From: Ochotona curzoniae
Taxonomy: Eukaryota > Chordata > Mammalia > Lagomorpha > Ochotonidae
Assembly: GCF_017591425.1 (NCBI RefSeq)
Contig: NW_024465369.1
Location: forward strand, 23,342,501 to 23,406,500
Length of the DNA stretch: 64,000 nt
Reading direction: 5' to 3'
The translations under genes were made by a program, and so were the position numbers. Under the pieces are notes generated by a model that worked only from the letters and a program-made list of their open reading frames with translations, was not told the DNA's origin and did no database searches. Below are positions 10,760 through 23,803 of this stretch, piece after piece. Each line of letters begins with the position of its first letter. Position 1 is the stretch's first letter.

Positions 10760-10900
10760 CAGAAGACATGGCTTGGAATTAGAATATGTAGATTCTGAAC
10801 CCAGTTCTGCTTACTCTCTAAGCCTTAGTTTTCTATGAGGATCAAATCAAATGAAAGTGCCTTGTAAAGCTGTAGTGACCATAGAGAATATTCTATAGAA
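10760..10900 (+). repeat. MIR-like SINE fragment
   Basis: 'gattctgaacccagttctgc' then 'ctctaagccttagttttcta' follows the MIR core ('ttcgaatcctggctctgcc', 'acctctctgtgcctcagttt'). It lies inside the 3' UTR, antisense to the gene. Confidence 0.5.
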
Positions 10901-11081
10901 TCCATCTCCTCAGACAGCTTCCTAATTATGTTTTGCAAGTAAAATTTACTTCTTAAAGTAAATATTTAATGCATATATATTGTATGCAGCTGAGATGTAC
11001 AAGTTGGGTTACACAGATGAGAAAAGGATATAGACTACAAATTTGGAACAGTTCATGAGGAACTTGCAAATTCCTGATGTG

Positions 11082-11099
11082 TTTATTTCAAATTTTATT
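11082..11099 (-). promoter_or_regulatory. ITGB6: Two internal AATAAA signals in the ITGB6 3' UTR
   Basis: TTTATT occurs on the plus strand at 11082-11087 and 11094-11099, giving two AATAAA hexamers 12 bp apart on the transcript strand, about 0.93 kb after the stop codon. They are candidates for alternative polyadenylation. Confidence 0.45.
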
Positions 11100-12028
11100 T
11101 CAGTTAGATCATGCTCTTTTTCGTATTACTGAATCTTTCTTTGAATAAGCTAATCATTTAAAGTAAACGTGTTTAAAAAATGAGAGACTTGATGACAAGC
11201 CACAGAATTTTAAAGGACTTTGAGTAAAATGGCTTGAGAAATTTGGGCAAAATCATAGTTTGAAAACTTAGAATCAAAAAGGAAAGTGAGTCAGAATATT
11301 ATTTTTTCCAGGTAATTTTACAATAAGCTAGATGACGAGATGATATTTGTTCTTTACTGGTAACCTCTTCATTTATAAATTACTTCTTTAATTGCAAAAA
11401 TCATTTAAGATGCTTGACATTAGGTACATGCTGATACATAGTCATTAACAAAACTTAATTCTCAGTATTGTATTTGGGACACCTATGGGAGAAGTGCATC
11501 CTTCAGGCTTAAATGGAATCAATCTCATTTATCATGGAGTTGATTTGTTTGTTTGTTTTTGTTTTTAAGAATCCCTGTTTAAGAAAGCGCAGATTTGCAA
11601 CAAGTTGAGAATTAATTGACAAGTGTGGGTATACAATATGAGCATATGGGCTTTGTGACTTTGCTAAGACAAAGACTTCAGCTAGCTGTATTTCTGAAAC
11701 AAATGAGATTCTAATTTAAAACATTTTTCAAATGCAAATCAGGCCCCCATGAATCATCTTGATGATTTTTTGAAGCATTAATATGACAGAGTTAGTATTC
11801 CTCAAATGCTCCCCAAAGTCACCTCTTTGTTAGGGATATTCCTCTTCTTGATTATTTTTGAACCTGCCAAGGTAGTGTCTCACCTTCGTACAGAGAATGA
11901 TTGATCTCCGAATGACCTATTGTTATCTTAAACCAACCTCCTTTGGAAGCAACAAAGAAATAAAAATACAGTAGTGCATTAACATTTCCTGTCAGTGGAA
12001 TAGACTTCTCTCATGCAGAAAAGCAGTT

Positions 12029-12229
<201 letters not shown>

Positions 12230-12599
12230 TTAATATTGGAGACCATTGGGGTAGTTTTGTATTCATCTGCTATTTTATGCTTCAGCAGTTTACAATTTAC
12301 ATGTCTTCACTCTGTTTTTTTTAATGCAGAACCAGTTCTGTACATGTGTTTTTAAAAAATTGTACCCTTTTTGGAAATGTACTAATTTGTGGAGAGAAAA
12401 TAAGACTTTGATTGTTTTGTTCATTGTGGTTTTCCTATCCCTGAGAAGAGTGGTTGATTCCTAGTAGGTACTCGGTATTTATCACATGAACAGAATGAAT
12501 GCTGGTGGAGGAACCAATGTGAAATGTAAAGAACAGTGTCACACTGGCAGGCAATGCTCAAAACTGAGCTACATAGTACCTGCCTTCAAGAAATAATAC

Positions 12600-12810
12600 T
12601 GTGCAAAATCACTCATATGTAGCATTGTGGATGTTGGATGTTCTGATTGTAAAGATACTGCAAATGTTTAAGGTGATGGATATGCTAGCCACCCAGATTT
12701 GCTCATTGCACATGACATATCAAGATATTATGCACATTTTGTGTCTCATAAACACGTACAATTATTATGTGTCAATTAAAACAAAATAGAGACCAAAAAA
12801 ATTTAAAATG
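12600..12810 (+). mobile_element. Old L1 3' end (L1M-like), sense
   Basis: 'gtttaaggtgatggatatgc', 'tgctcattgcacatgacata', 'atcaagatattatgcaca', 'cataaacacgtacaattat' and 'tgtcaattaaaacaaaat' follow the terminal 200 bp of old L1M elements, ending in an A-rich stretch. Confidence 0.75.
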
Positions 12811-12974
12811 TGTAGTTGGTGAGCATCATCAAACAGGTGCACAGGTAATCTTGTGAAACTAAGACAAGGCTCAGAGTGAGTAGTAACTAGCTGCGTTGGA
12901 GGAGCAAGAAGGACCCTTTGGACAGCTCACACCTGCTTCAGATAGAGAAAGAGCTGGTTAGCTTTGCTATGTAA

Positions 12975-13425
12975 AGTAAGAGCAGTGTAAGAGTGTGGGC
13001 TCTGGGTTTTTGAAACAGCAGAGGTCCCAAGGCAAGCTGGGCAAATGACTTTGCCTTAGGCAGAGGAAAGTTCGTGTGTCAGTGCCTGGCGAGCTCATCT
13101 GGGCTGTGGATGTGTTTCCAGGTGCTAATGAGTGTGGTGCTGTGACCCCAATTCTGTGCTCCTCTAGATGTTGTAGACAGGCAAAAGGTGATGGGGAAGC
13201 AACAGTTTCTCCTCTTCAGCTTTTCAGTTTTGGTCACACAGGCTTTGGCATCAGGCAAGTTGAGTTCAAACCCAGCTAGCTGCACTGCATGAGCTTTAGC
13301 AGTTCTGCCCTTGAGGGCCTTATCTATGAGGCTGCACACAGAGTCCCTGTGTCCCCTGAGATGTAAAGGCCTGTAACACTGTGTCTGGCACATAGGAAAT
13401 GCCCACTAAATGTTTCTCTTGTCAT
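12975..13425 (+). repeat. MIR-like fragments (two)
   Basis: 12975-13060 has 'gagtgtgggctctgggtttt' and 'ctgggcaaatgactttgcc'. 13240-13425 has 'tcaggcaagttgagttcaaa', 'cccagctagctgcact' and 'tgtgtctggcacataggaaa'. Both follow MIR order in the sense direction. Confidence 0.6.
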
Positions 13426-14828
13426 TTGTATTTATAGTTTTTCTTCGCATGTGGGATGTCTCTCTCTTTTAATTCTAGAAAGGGTAGGAAAATGTTTCCC
13501 CTAAGGCTTTTAGTGCTGTTAGTATTTCCAAGCTCATTTCAGAGTCTGACTGGAGTCCAGCCTCCACCAGTGACCTTCCGTTACTAGATTTTAACACTTC
13601 GCTCTTCTGAGCCCAAGAATTGTACTGATGATAGCAATTTGTCAACATACCATTCGATTTGTTTCCTCAGTACATTTGTTTCAGCTTTCAGAACTGAAAA
13701 ACATTTCCTGGAGTCTCCTGCTCACTGACCTTGGGTTTGCCATAGTGTCTTCATCGTGAGCAGGCATCACACCTGCACCTGTTCATATTGCCTAAAGCCA
13801 GTGGCCTGACCTCTGACAGAGTGACATGTTACCTTTGAATAGAGATTCTGTCTGTACCATGACAGCAAGTAGGAAAATGTTCCTTGGCTGGTGGTGGCTG
13901 GAGGCTGAAGAAATCAGCCTGGATAGATTGGAAGAAACTCGGCCCTGTTGCCATAAGAATTTAGGGGTTTGAGGGTAAAAGGCAGAATGATGTCACCTTA
14001 AATGTCTGGATGCATATGTGAAGTTTTGTCAAGAGACACCATGTTAATTGGTTACATAAGAATAGGAATGGAATTGAAACAAATGAACAAAGGAGAGATG
14101 TAGTCTGTGGATGCTGGGTGGAGCTGGTCCTGGAGGAAGAGAGGCTTAGGGAAGAGTGAAGATGTTAAATGAGGCAATGGGCTATGGGTAGGGCCAGCTT
14201 AGATGTTTATAGGACCAGATACTTGTTAGCAGACTCGATCCAACATCCTGTCAAACACATTAAAATGCATTACATATCCTTTATATGCATGGTGAAAGGG
14301 GGTGATGTGAGTTTCAATGAACAGGAGAACACATTGTCATTTCAAAAAAATACATATTTCATTGAATGTTTCCTTTTGATCATGTAGTTTCTGTTCTGTG
14401 TTTTAAAGTGACTTCATTTAATGGGGTCTTCAATATTTAGCAGGGGTTGGGGGTGGGACAGAACAGTTACAGGACCAAGGCATTGCTGATAGGGTGATGC
14501 ATAAAGCAAACTCTGGAAGGAGGCTAAGGTGAAGAGATGTAAACAGGAAAGAATAGCAAGTGCATGTTGCCATTGGGGCTGGATACAGAAGGGTGTTTCC
14601 CATCCTCAGCTGCTGATCAGACCTCACAGAAAACTTTCAAATCAGATTTTGTTGGCACGAGGAAGCTTGGGATGTCCAGAAGTGCCCCCTGTAGTGCCAA
14701 CTGGGAGGCAAGTTCTTTTGTAGGATTTGAGGCTGAGACACAGGCATGGCTCCCACGCTATTCTGGACAACTCAGCTGTTCAGACAAGGTCAGTTTTCCC
14801 CTAACTATCTGGGGGACCAGGTTAATCT

Positions 14829-14840
14829 CCCCCCCCCCCC
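14829..14840. repeat. Poly-C tract
   Basis: Twelve consecutive C bases followed by GGGG. Isolated in otherwise AT-rich intron sequence. Confidence 0.95.
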
Positions 14841-15799
14841 GGGGTCTATGGATGCTAATTTAGACCGTGGATTTGGTAAATGCAATGGCGCATTTTTCAA
14901 GCTTGAAAAAGTGATAATAGGAACATTCCCTGTCATGACCCACGGCTTCCTTAATGATTGCCTAACTGCCAAATGCAGACCTGATTTGCTTAGCACAGTA
15001 CAAAATCAATCCATGACGGCAAGAAATGTCAGGCTGAACACTTTTTCCCTCAAGTTAATGACTTGTCATTCCAGAAAAAAATGTCTAATCAAATATGAAT
15101 TTAAATATCTTCCATTTGTGTTTTCATAAAGAAAATGCAGAGGGAGGGGGTATTTCTTAAAGCAGAATATAAGGGTAGCCGTTCCTTCCAGCCCTGATGG
15201 TCCCTAACGTCCCTGGAAGTCCCTTGGGTTTTGAAGACCAGTCAAATTCATCTCTTGAAGAAGAGGTTTTAGATAAAAACTGAATTAAACAGAAGACTCC
15301 TAAATGTATGCACTGAGCAACATTTTTTCTCAGTCTGAAAAAAAATTGTATTAGTGAAATTTGAACTGAGTTATTTGAATTAAACCTCTTTTGCATCCAA
15401 GTGAATAATTATTACTCAGTCATTATCTAGTCAGGAACATCAAACATTTATTATGCAAAGAAACTCAATTTAACAAGAGAATAATATTTTTCATTTATGC
15501 TTTTATCTGTTTAATGCATGTTTTTGTCCCATTTTAGAAGAAGAATGAGCAAAAATTCAGCATTTGAATTTCAGTCATGTTCTACCTCCTGAGGGAGAAC
15601 AATTCATGTTTGGGGGGAAATTAACTGTTAATTAAAATGTTATTTTAAAGATATTAATCATTTGTCAGCACTCCTGCCTTTGTAGGAGAACATTAAAATG
15701 TGCTGGTTGTTAGACATCGCATAATTGCCCAAGTGCTTGTTTGTGGAACACCTACTTATTAATTCTAAGAGAGTCAACTGAAGATTGTGCTAAAAAGAG

Positions 15800-15960
15800 C
15801 ATTTAACAATTAGGGTTTATGCCCACCATGTACTCCATGTGTGGGAAACCCATTTACTTCTCTGAATTTCAGTTTCCTTGCCTTCATAATAGGAATACCA
15901 AGACCATTTCACAGAACTGAGGATTCTTCATCTATTTGCTGGCATTGCTTTGCACCACTA
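15800..15960 (+). repeat. MIR-like fragment
   Basis: 'cccatttacttctctgaatt', 'tcagtttccttgccttcata' and 'ataggaataccaagaccatt' follow the MIR 'ctctgtgcctcagtttcctc' segment. Confidence 0.5.
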
Positions 15961-16222
15961 CAACCAGTCTTTAGCCTGGTGGCCTTCCGACTGTTGCTGG
16001 GCAGTTGTTTGACAGTTGGCCAAAGTTAAAAATAACATCTCTGGCCATGGGATCAGGTGAAGTTACTGCCACACAATTTTGACCTCATTAGCACTATTTA
16101 CCAAGTCACTGAGCTAGCCTGTCAGGCTACATTTCTTATGATTGGCAAAGGATTAGTTATATCCTCATGGGAAACCTGCAGCTTACTTTCCTAAAGACCT
16201 TTGCTTAATATGAAAAGCTAAT

Positions 16223-16260
<38 letters not shown>
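16223..16260. repeat. (AC)n microsatellite
   Basis: About 19 uninterrupted AC units. Confidence 0.97.
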
Positions 16261-16262
<2 letters not shown>

Positions 16263-16704
16263 AGGAAGCTGTGTGACAAACCTCCATAAAGCTGTCACCC
16301 AGATTCAACAAGCACTAGGATTTCACCATACCTGTTTCAACTCTCTCCCTCCTACTGCATCTTTTGACTGAATTGTTTCAAAGCAAACCTTCAGCCTTCA
16401 TTTATCCCACTCCTATATAATTCAGTATGCATCTCTAAAACATATGGGGTGTTTTCTATCAAAGTCATAACATCCTTGTCATTCCTACTCACACTAACCA
16501 CACTTCATGCTTCATTGCTGTTGTCTTAAAATCCAATGCATATTAATAGTTTTCCAGTTATCTCACACCTGCATTTTTGATGTTAGACTGACCAAATCAG
16601 GATCCAACCAAGATCTAACCAATACATTTGATGATTGGGTCTAAAAGCATTTTTAATGGGAAGATAAAGTAGGTGAAAATCTTCCTTGCCCACTGTCCTG
16701 TATC

Positions 16705-16750
16705 ATATATACGTATAATATATATATGATATATGATATATATATATTTA
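16705..16750. repeat. (TA)-rich simple repeat
   Basis: 'tatatatacgtataatatat' and 'gatatatgatatatatatat', nearly pure TA and GATATA. Confidence 0.85.
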
Positions 16751-17646
16751 GTCTGAAATAGCTGCATTAAATAGAAACATTTCATCAAGATAAATGTATC
16801 TAACAGAAAATCCCATTTGCTTTAGGAATTAAAGATACCCCTACAGATTTAGAGAAAAGCCCATTCACACCAATTTATTGGAGCAGACAAACCTGCAGGA
16901 ACATTGTATCTGCCTATGTTTTCTCTAGTGATAACACTGTTTTTAGAATCAGCAATGCAAGATAATTGCTATTAGATAGCTGGGCAACCATTAGAGACAC
17001 AGACATGAAATTAAAACCATGAAATTGCTTCTATGGGTCTCTAGAAATGTAATTATCTCTCCTGTGGAAAAGAAAGAGAAAACCGTTGTTCTGTTTTCTC
17101 TTTGCTACTGAGAAGAAGAGACATTTAACAATTATGTTTATTCAACATATATAGTTAAAGGTTAATGCTTTTCTCAAGAAGCTGTTTAAAATTTAGGTCA
17201 TTGAGAAAACTGCTTATTTTTTCTACCTCTTTTTTTTTTTTGTAATATCAGTAACGAGCATTTCTGTAGAAATTGGCATGAGTTGTCATACCAGTCATGA
17301 GCCAATAGTTCATAGGCTAAAGCAGACTGATTTAAGGAAGCGTTAGATACAGCACCTAAGTGTAATCATGTGGGATCCTTTGGTGGTAAGGAAGAAGTGA
17401 ACGAAATGTTTTTCTTTGATGCTCCTAAGTAGCTACAAAATGAGTTTTGTGAGACCCTAAGAGTGGTAGAAATCTTCGCTGCACTGATGGACCAATGTAT
17501 GTCACCCATCTGGGCCCAGATAACTGACACAGGTTCTTTTGTCTCCAAGCAGAACAGAAATGAAAGTTGCTGGGCTCTTGGTGAGCATCATAGAGAAAGA
17601 ACCTGGCATTTGAACTCTGCTAGGTTAGAATAGAGCTGAGCCCTCA

Positions 17647-17901
<255 letters not shown>

Positions 17902-18214
17902 TTAAAAAGGTAGTACAGTCAACATTTTGAAATAGGAAAGACATTTCTCACTGGATTTTCATCCCTAGTTTTTCTGTAAAACAGATGACATGTTTTTGTC
18001 TTGCTGTAGTAAAGACAAATGAGGTCTGGTCAGATAGCTTAACATCCCTTCCCTTAAGATAAAGGAGGAATTCAGTTACTAGGGGTTGGTGGTTACATAT
18101 TTGGTGACTAATTATAAAAGAATTAGAATCTAAAAGAATGGCAATGAACGAACATGAAATATCTAGGGATCATCAGAAGTGCTTTGGCTTAGTTCCTAAG
18201 GTGGTCTCTTCTGA

Positions 18215-19000
18215 GTTTATGACATATGTGTGTGTGCTGGATAGTAAGTTGGTTGTGTTGAACTAGGCTTCAATGCCCATTGACAAGTACCAGGGCTAAA
18301 TGGGATGTGGGACAGACTGAACAAGTCTGCGGTACATACTGGTATGCATGGGAACCAGGGTAGGGAGCAGGCCTGGTGGGGGTTATGGGGAGTCACCCCA
18401 GCTAGGCTGCAGCTCCCATTGGTTTGCGTGATGACCAAGTGTGAAGTGGGTAGGATCGAGCTAGACTACAACACCCATTGGTTCAAGTGGAAGACGGGTA
18501 GAAACAGAACTGACCCAGCAATTGTATCGACCAGCATGTGCATAAGCTGATTGGGGTGATGGACTGTGCCAGACCCTGTACTGGCAAATTCACACAGGAA
18601 TCAGGTTTGGGATCATCTCAGATAAAGTTTCTTTGGAGATCCCTCCAACTAAACTGCTGATCTCAGAACCCCAACCATGAAGAGACTATGTCAGCCAATG
18701 GATTCTGAATAGCTTTCATTGCAATTGGAACAGCGAGATTGGCAGCAATTCAGACCTGTTGACCTATCAAAACTGCTTGAGCAGGACCCTCAGAGTGTGC
18801 CCCACATCGGGGACCTGGAACGGGTGGGAGGCTGCGTGGGCCTTTTCCCTTTATTTCCCTCCCGACCCCAGATACAGGAGAAAAAATATTAGTGTGGAAA
18901 CAATGGTATTACCCACTTTCCTGTAGCCCTTGACCCTTTGTACCCTAATCAACTAAGTAAGATTATTTTAAAAATAAATAAATTAAAAAGTGGTTAAAAA
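18215..19000 (+). mobile_element. Short member of the tandem-repeat (VNTR) retroposon family, sense
   Basis: The first half repeats a degenerate phrase at about 60-80 bp spacing: 'gctgcagctcccattggttt', 'gactacaacacccattggtt', 'taggcttcaatgcccattga'. The second half is unique: 'actatgtcagccaatgga' at 18685-18702 is identical in reverse to 43104-43087. It is followed by 'tgccccacatcggggacctg', 'ctttatttccctcccgaccc', 'cccactttcctgtagccctt' and an A-rich end 'aaaaataaataaatt'. The same order of blocks occurs in reverse at 42765-43110. A 3' A-rich end suggests movement by reverse transcription. No coding sequence seen. Confidence 0.6.
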
Positions 19001-20644
19001 AGAGAGAAGAATATGTGAAAGTTTGATGCCTATAGATCTTCTTGAACCCTGAGCAATCCAGGAAGTTATATTAGAAACTATTCAAAAGAAACCCCACTTC
19101 CTGAAAAGTTTTGTATTCCCTTCTGATGTAGGTGTGCGAATTCTATCAGGCCCCATTTCCTCATCAGTTACCACAAAATTACCTTGAATATCCTGGTAAC
19201 AGTAAGCTGAGATGTTAATGGCTACCAGACCCACGGTGTCCTGGCTCTTCCCAGCTTTCTGATTCAGTAGTTCTTATGTGAGGCTCTATTGTGATTATTG
19301 AAGTATTCCAAGTCATTCTATCCTTAGAAAGTTTGTAAAAGTAGATGTTCTGTTTAGTCTTTTCAACCTGAATAGTCTACAAAACGTTCTTTTCTCTCTA
19401 CTGGTGCTATGCATGTAATTGTGCCAGGATACATTATGTTCCCTCATCGACAGCAGAATAACTGATCATCCTTGCAGTACACCTAGGAGATGATGCATTT
19501 CTTAATGAAACATTATAATTAAGCTCCCCGCCCGACCTTCATGGGGAAAAATGCCACAAAAATTATCATTAAATATTTGCATCTCTCAGCAAGAGATGAG
19601 GCAAAATTCATGGTAGCTAGGGAGGAAATGAATCATGCTCAGCTTCCCCTAACTCTCACTGCTTTTATGTATCTAATAAGAAGGGTTTTTTGCACAGGAC
19701 AAGTGATGCTGGATTTATGATTAGGATGTGTGGCCCGTCTGAATTTGAGTGGAACTAATGACCCCTTAATAGCATAATGCCAGGCTTCACAGACTTCTGT
19801 TCTTTGGCTAAAAAAAAAAACACGTAAGGAGAATATGTAGAAATAAGGAGCTAATGACACAGCTATTACACTGTGGAGATGTGAAGACTGTTTCCTGGCA
19901 TAGTAAATAAAGCATAGGTTAGTAACACTCTTGCAATGAAAGCAGCAGGCTTGTGTCAGTTAAGACTCAGATATACTGTTCTGTCCCCCTCTTCGGCTAA
20001 GAAATATCTGGGATGGGCATAACAGATGCCTGCCCAAAGCAAGAGGAAGCTTACTAAGACCTTGCCATCAGGACATGAATGAAGAGGGCTCTCCAGTGGG
20101 AAATAAAGGAGGAACAGGCTGGACAGTGGGAATCATCCAGTTCTCCGGGAAATATTCTAGCAGCTGTTACACAGTGATCTTTACTTGCATGCTCTCTGTA
20201 CTATTTCTTGAACTGACTCTGTTAATATGCATTTTGAGGTGTGAGAAGAGGCTTGCTTCTGTCACTTTGTGCAGTGTAACCCATCATGCCTGGGCTGGAG
20301 CCTCACCTGTTTCTAAATATGGCACATTGCATTGTGGTACAGCCTGGAAATTCCACTGTGTGTGGCTTTGGAGTGCTTGAAATGTGGCTTTTCCAAGTGA
20401 GGTTGAGCTCACACAGTAAATGTAAAACACACAGTATTCAGAAACTTGATTTGAAAAAAAATTAAGATGTATCATTACCAATTTGAAATCTTGATTACAT
20501 GCTGAAAAGAAATAAAATTAATTTCTTCTATTTTCATTTTTTATGTGGTGACAAGAAAATTTGAAATGACATCTATAACTTGTGGAACAGTTCTACAGAT
20601 CTAAGGTTTTGTGCAGTTCAGGTATTTATCATCAAAGTGTAGCC

Positions 20645-20850
20645 AGTGGGAGGCAGTATAGCACAGTGGTTCCAAGCCAGACTACCTAAGCCAGCTGTGG
20701 CACTTCTATCCTGGAAAACCTAGCAGAGGATTTAATGCCTCTGTGCATCATTGTCCTTACCTGTAAAATGAAAATAATGCTCGAATAACGCCTGACAAGG
20801 GCTCCATGAATGAGAGCTGTTATATCATCATTATGGATACCCACTTTATA
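20645..20850 (+). repeat. MIR SINE
   Basis: 'aggcagtatagcacagtggt', 'tccaagccagactacctaag', 'cctctgtgcatcattgtcct' and 'tacctgtaaaatgaaaataa' follow MIR in order from the head through the core. Confidence 0.8.
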
Positions 20851-22289
20851 ACAAATGTGCTGTTCCCCCTTATCAGGGCCTGGAGTTTCCTGGCTGGAGC
20901 CTTCTGGTACCCTGAGCTAGGAAGGCTCCGGGTCAACTTGCCTTGCATCCAATGTGGCATTTAGGCCCTTGAATTCCCCAAGAAGCAAGAAAGTAGAGGA
21001 AAGACAGGATGCTTTGCCTGTGTCCACAAACACCCAGGTGGTGATTCTTTTCACCTGGCTTCTTTTCCAATTTGCCTGGAGCATGCTGGAACTCACCAAT
21101 CTTCCCGCCTTCTCATTTTGCCTCTGTCAAGTGTCTGGCTGCATTGGAATTCTCTGGCCTTCAGGTTTTAGAGGGAGAGGAACTGCTGATTTCCTGGGGA
21201 CTAGTTCTATTCCCCAGGTGCTTGGAAGTGCCAGGCCTGCCCAGGGATCCTACCATTGTGGAAGAAAAGGCATCCTTGGAGCTGTAAGATGCTTCTGTTA
21301 AAGCTCAGCAGGTCACTTCCCTACTACAAAAGCATGGGGGTAAGCACACACCATTACAAGAAAGCAGCAGGGCTCCTGGGTGTCAGCTCCAGAGTGTGCC
21401 ACTCACGAGGTTTGGAAGGATCAAAGCAGTGAGAGGGCATTTATCTTCCAAGAGTACTTTTCACCAAAAGTAAAGTAAAACAAAATACATGCAGATGGAA
21501 GCAAATCCAACCAACTAGACCCTGAGATGTAAAAAGGGCCTGTTCTGCAACTTGCTTTTGTTGCTTAGAGCTCATTTTTCCAGCTGAATCAATATTATGA
21601 AGGAAGAGATGGTTTCTGAGTGTGTTTTCTAGATTGCCTTGTAATATTTAAAGCCTGTTTTGGGTTATCTTGGTATTGCTTTATTGCTTTCAATTTTGTA
21701 CTCTTAAGTGATGCCAATTTGACACCCTTTATTTCAGCCTCAGGACTTGATATTTGATAAGCATATTGACAAGCACACCAACCATAGAGTCCATTCTTGC
21801 TGCAAAGGGAGAAGAACTTCAACTTCAAACTATTGGAAGAGAAGGGGGTTGCTGACAAGATATGATGCAAGTGTCACCTGCACACATTGCTCAGGGAGGG
21901 CCATGTCATTGGTGAGAGGAAATGGAAGCACTTAGGAGTTTCTGAGCACACAGGGCTGTTGGTACCCTCTTTGTCAAGGTTGCAAAGGGTAATTGTTGAA
22001 CGTGCAGAGACTTGGGCATCAGGCCTTCCAAGTCAGGATTTGGCACACTTTAACAGGTTCTCCGGTGCATGTGTGATATGCACTAAAATTTTGGAAACTC
22101 CATAAAGATGCTGGCTCTCCTACTTTCTTCTATAACTAATGTGAATTTTTCTTTGAGAGTGTCCTAAGTCTCAGACCAATCCCAGAAAGTGATAAGGATG
22201 AAAATCTACAGAGGCAACTAGTCCTGACATCTTTTATAGATCACACCCTTCCTTGCATGTCATTCTGGTTTAGCATTATCATGAACCCA

Positions 22290-22425
22290 TAACCAGAACT
22301 TACTCATTGCCACTTAGAAGTTCTGATGACAGAGTAGTGATTCAGAGAGGGAAGTGTCTTCTGGAACATCAAGCAATAATTGAATGGCAGAGCAGGATTT
22401 GAACCCAAGTCTGCCCAGTCCAACT
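22290..22425 (-). repeat. MIR-like fragment, antisense
   Basis: 'attgaatggcagagcaggat' and 'ttgaacccaagtctgcccag' are the reverse of the MIR 'gaatcctggctctgccac' block. Confidence 0.6.
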
Positions 22426-22454
22426 TTATTTTTATTATTATTACTGTTTACTTT

Positions 22455-22722
22455 TCTTGGAAAGGCAGATCTACAGAGAGAAGGAGAGGCAGAAGTAGCC
22501 TCAACAGCCAGAGCTGAGCCAATTGGAAGTCAGGAGCCTGGAGCTTCTTCCATGTCTCCAGCACGGGTGCAGGATCCCAAGGGGCCATCCTCCACTGCCC
22601 TCCCATGCCACAAGTAGGGAACTGAATGGAAAATGGGGCAGCCGGGACATGAACTGGCACCCATATGGGATCCTGGTGCATATAAGGCAAGGATTTTGGC
22701 CACTAGGCTACCATGCCAGACC
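22455..22722 (-). mobile_element. Lagomorph C-type SINE, antisense
   Basis: 'ggaaaggcagatctacagag', 'gtcaggagcctggagcttct', 'acgggtgcaggatcccaagg', 'cacccatatgggatcctggt' and the reversed head 'ggccactaggctaccatgcc'. Fairly well preserved. Confidence 0.87.
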
Positions 22723-23071
22723 ACTTCAACTCTCTTTTTAATAACTGCTTTATTCTTCCCTGCTAACTTGTCCAGAAGACACACCCTTTGTGATTATGCT
22801 TCATTTAATCAGTTGGCCTTTCCTCAAATCATCAGCCCACTGTCAGGTGATGATTGGTGCAAATACCAGCTAGCTTTCGTCTGGTCTTAATAAGACATTT
22901 GGAACATAGCAAACCTTTTAATGGGTATCTTTCGATTCAGAGAAAAGCAGAAAAACTTCCCATTAGAAGTTTGGGGATGTATTTCCTGGCAAGTGACCCA
23001 GAGTAATGGGCTGATGGTGTTCTGTTCTACCTAGTGTCACTTGCCAGTGACAGGCAAGGCAAGCTACCCAC

Positions 23072-23191
23072 CTGTTTCATCGATGCTGTGAATGATGGAT
23101 CTCCCCTCGTTATCTGTAGTTATTAGGAATGTAATAAGACACTCATTTTCTCCTTGCAGAGAGCAGGAAACAGAACTATCCTTTGAGAAAT
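23072..23191 (-). CDS. ITGB6: ITGB6 exon: beta-tail domain, C-terminal part
   Basis: The exon is 120 bases with split codons at both ends: GAT (D) at the acceptor side, and a final G that joins AT of the next exon. It reads [39 protein letters not shown]. The two cysteines pair within the membrane-proximal beta-tail domain, which sits between the I-EGF repeats and the membrane. Human beta-6 as I recall has EGKTIIHSINEK here, so the differences are conservative. The acceptor CAG is at 23194-23192 and the donor GTGGGT starts at 23071. Confidence 0.95.
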
Positions 23192-23589
23192 CTGTAGATA
23201 AAAGAGACATTCATTAGGTTAAATGAGATGCCAGGAGATTATTTTTACAGCAAAGGAGCATTGAGTTTTAATATGCAAATAAGAATCTTCATATTGTAGA
23301 ATGGGAGTGGTAAAGCTTTTTCCTACCAGGTGGGAAGAACAATGCCAGACGTGGCCAGTCAGGCCTGACCATTAGTGTACTTCTCAACTGGATGTGTGCA
23401 GGATTTCAGTAGGATGAAAGGATCACCAGGCAGGTGCCCACTGCTGGCTCATGCCCCGACGGATCCTGATTGTGGTCATGAGGAGGTTGGTTATAGGTTC
23501 TTTACTGACTGCAATGGAAAAGATGTCCAAGCAGACACCTTTTTCTTCTGAGAGGCGGAGGCAGAGATCTTTGTGCTGCTGTACTCCTC

Positions 23590-23803
23590 CAAATGCCTCA
23601 AGAGCTGGGGTTGGGCCAGGCCAAAGCCAGCTGGCTATGTAAGTGGTAGAGACCCAACTACGGGAGCCAACACTTGCTGCTTCCCAGGATGTGAGTGACC
23701 AGGAAGCTGAAATGGGAAGTGGAGCTGGAATTCCAACCCAGGCATTCTGCTATGGGATCTGGGCATCCCAGTTACTGTCTGAAACACAGAGACCAGTGCC
23801 TAC
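23590..23803 (-). mobile_element. C-type SINE (older subfamily), antisense
   Basis: 'agctggggttgggccaggcc', 'aagtggagctggaattccaa', 'atgggatctgggcatcccag' and 'gaccagtgcctacccc' give the reversed body of the older subfamily. The left end is unclear. Confidence 0.7.

Larger units (their letters stand above)
9966..12028 (-). other. ITGB6: ITGB6 3' untranslated region
   Basis: Runs from just after the stop codon at 12031-12029 to about 20 bases past an AATAAA signal on the minus strand (9991-9986). The cleavage point is estimated. The region is AT-rich, contains an imperfect trinucleotide tract at 10205-10242 and a MIR-like piece near 10760-10900, and has no lagomorph-specific SINE. An old, SINE-free stretch bounded by a good poly(A) signal fits a conserved UTR. 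Two more AATAAA signals at 11087-11082 and 11099-11094 could give a shorter form of about 0.9 kb. Confidence 0.7.
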
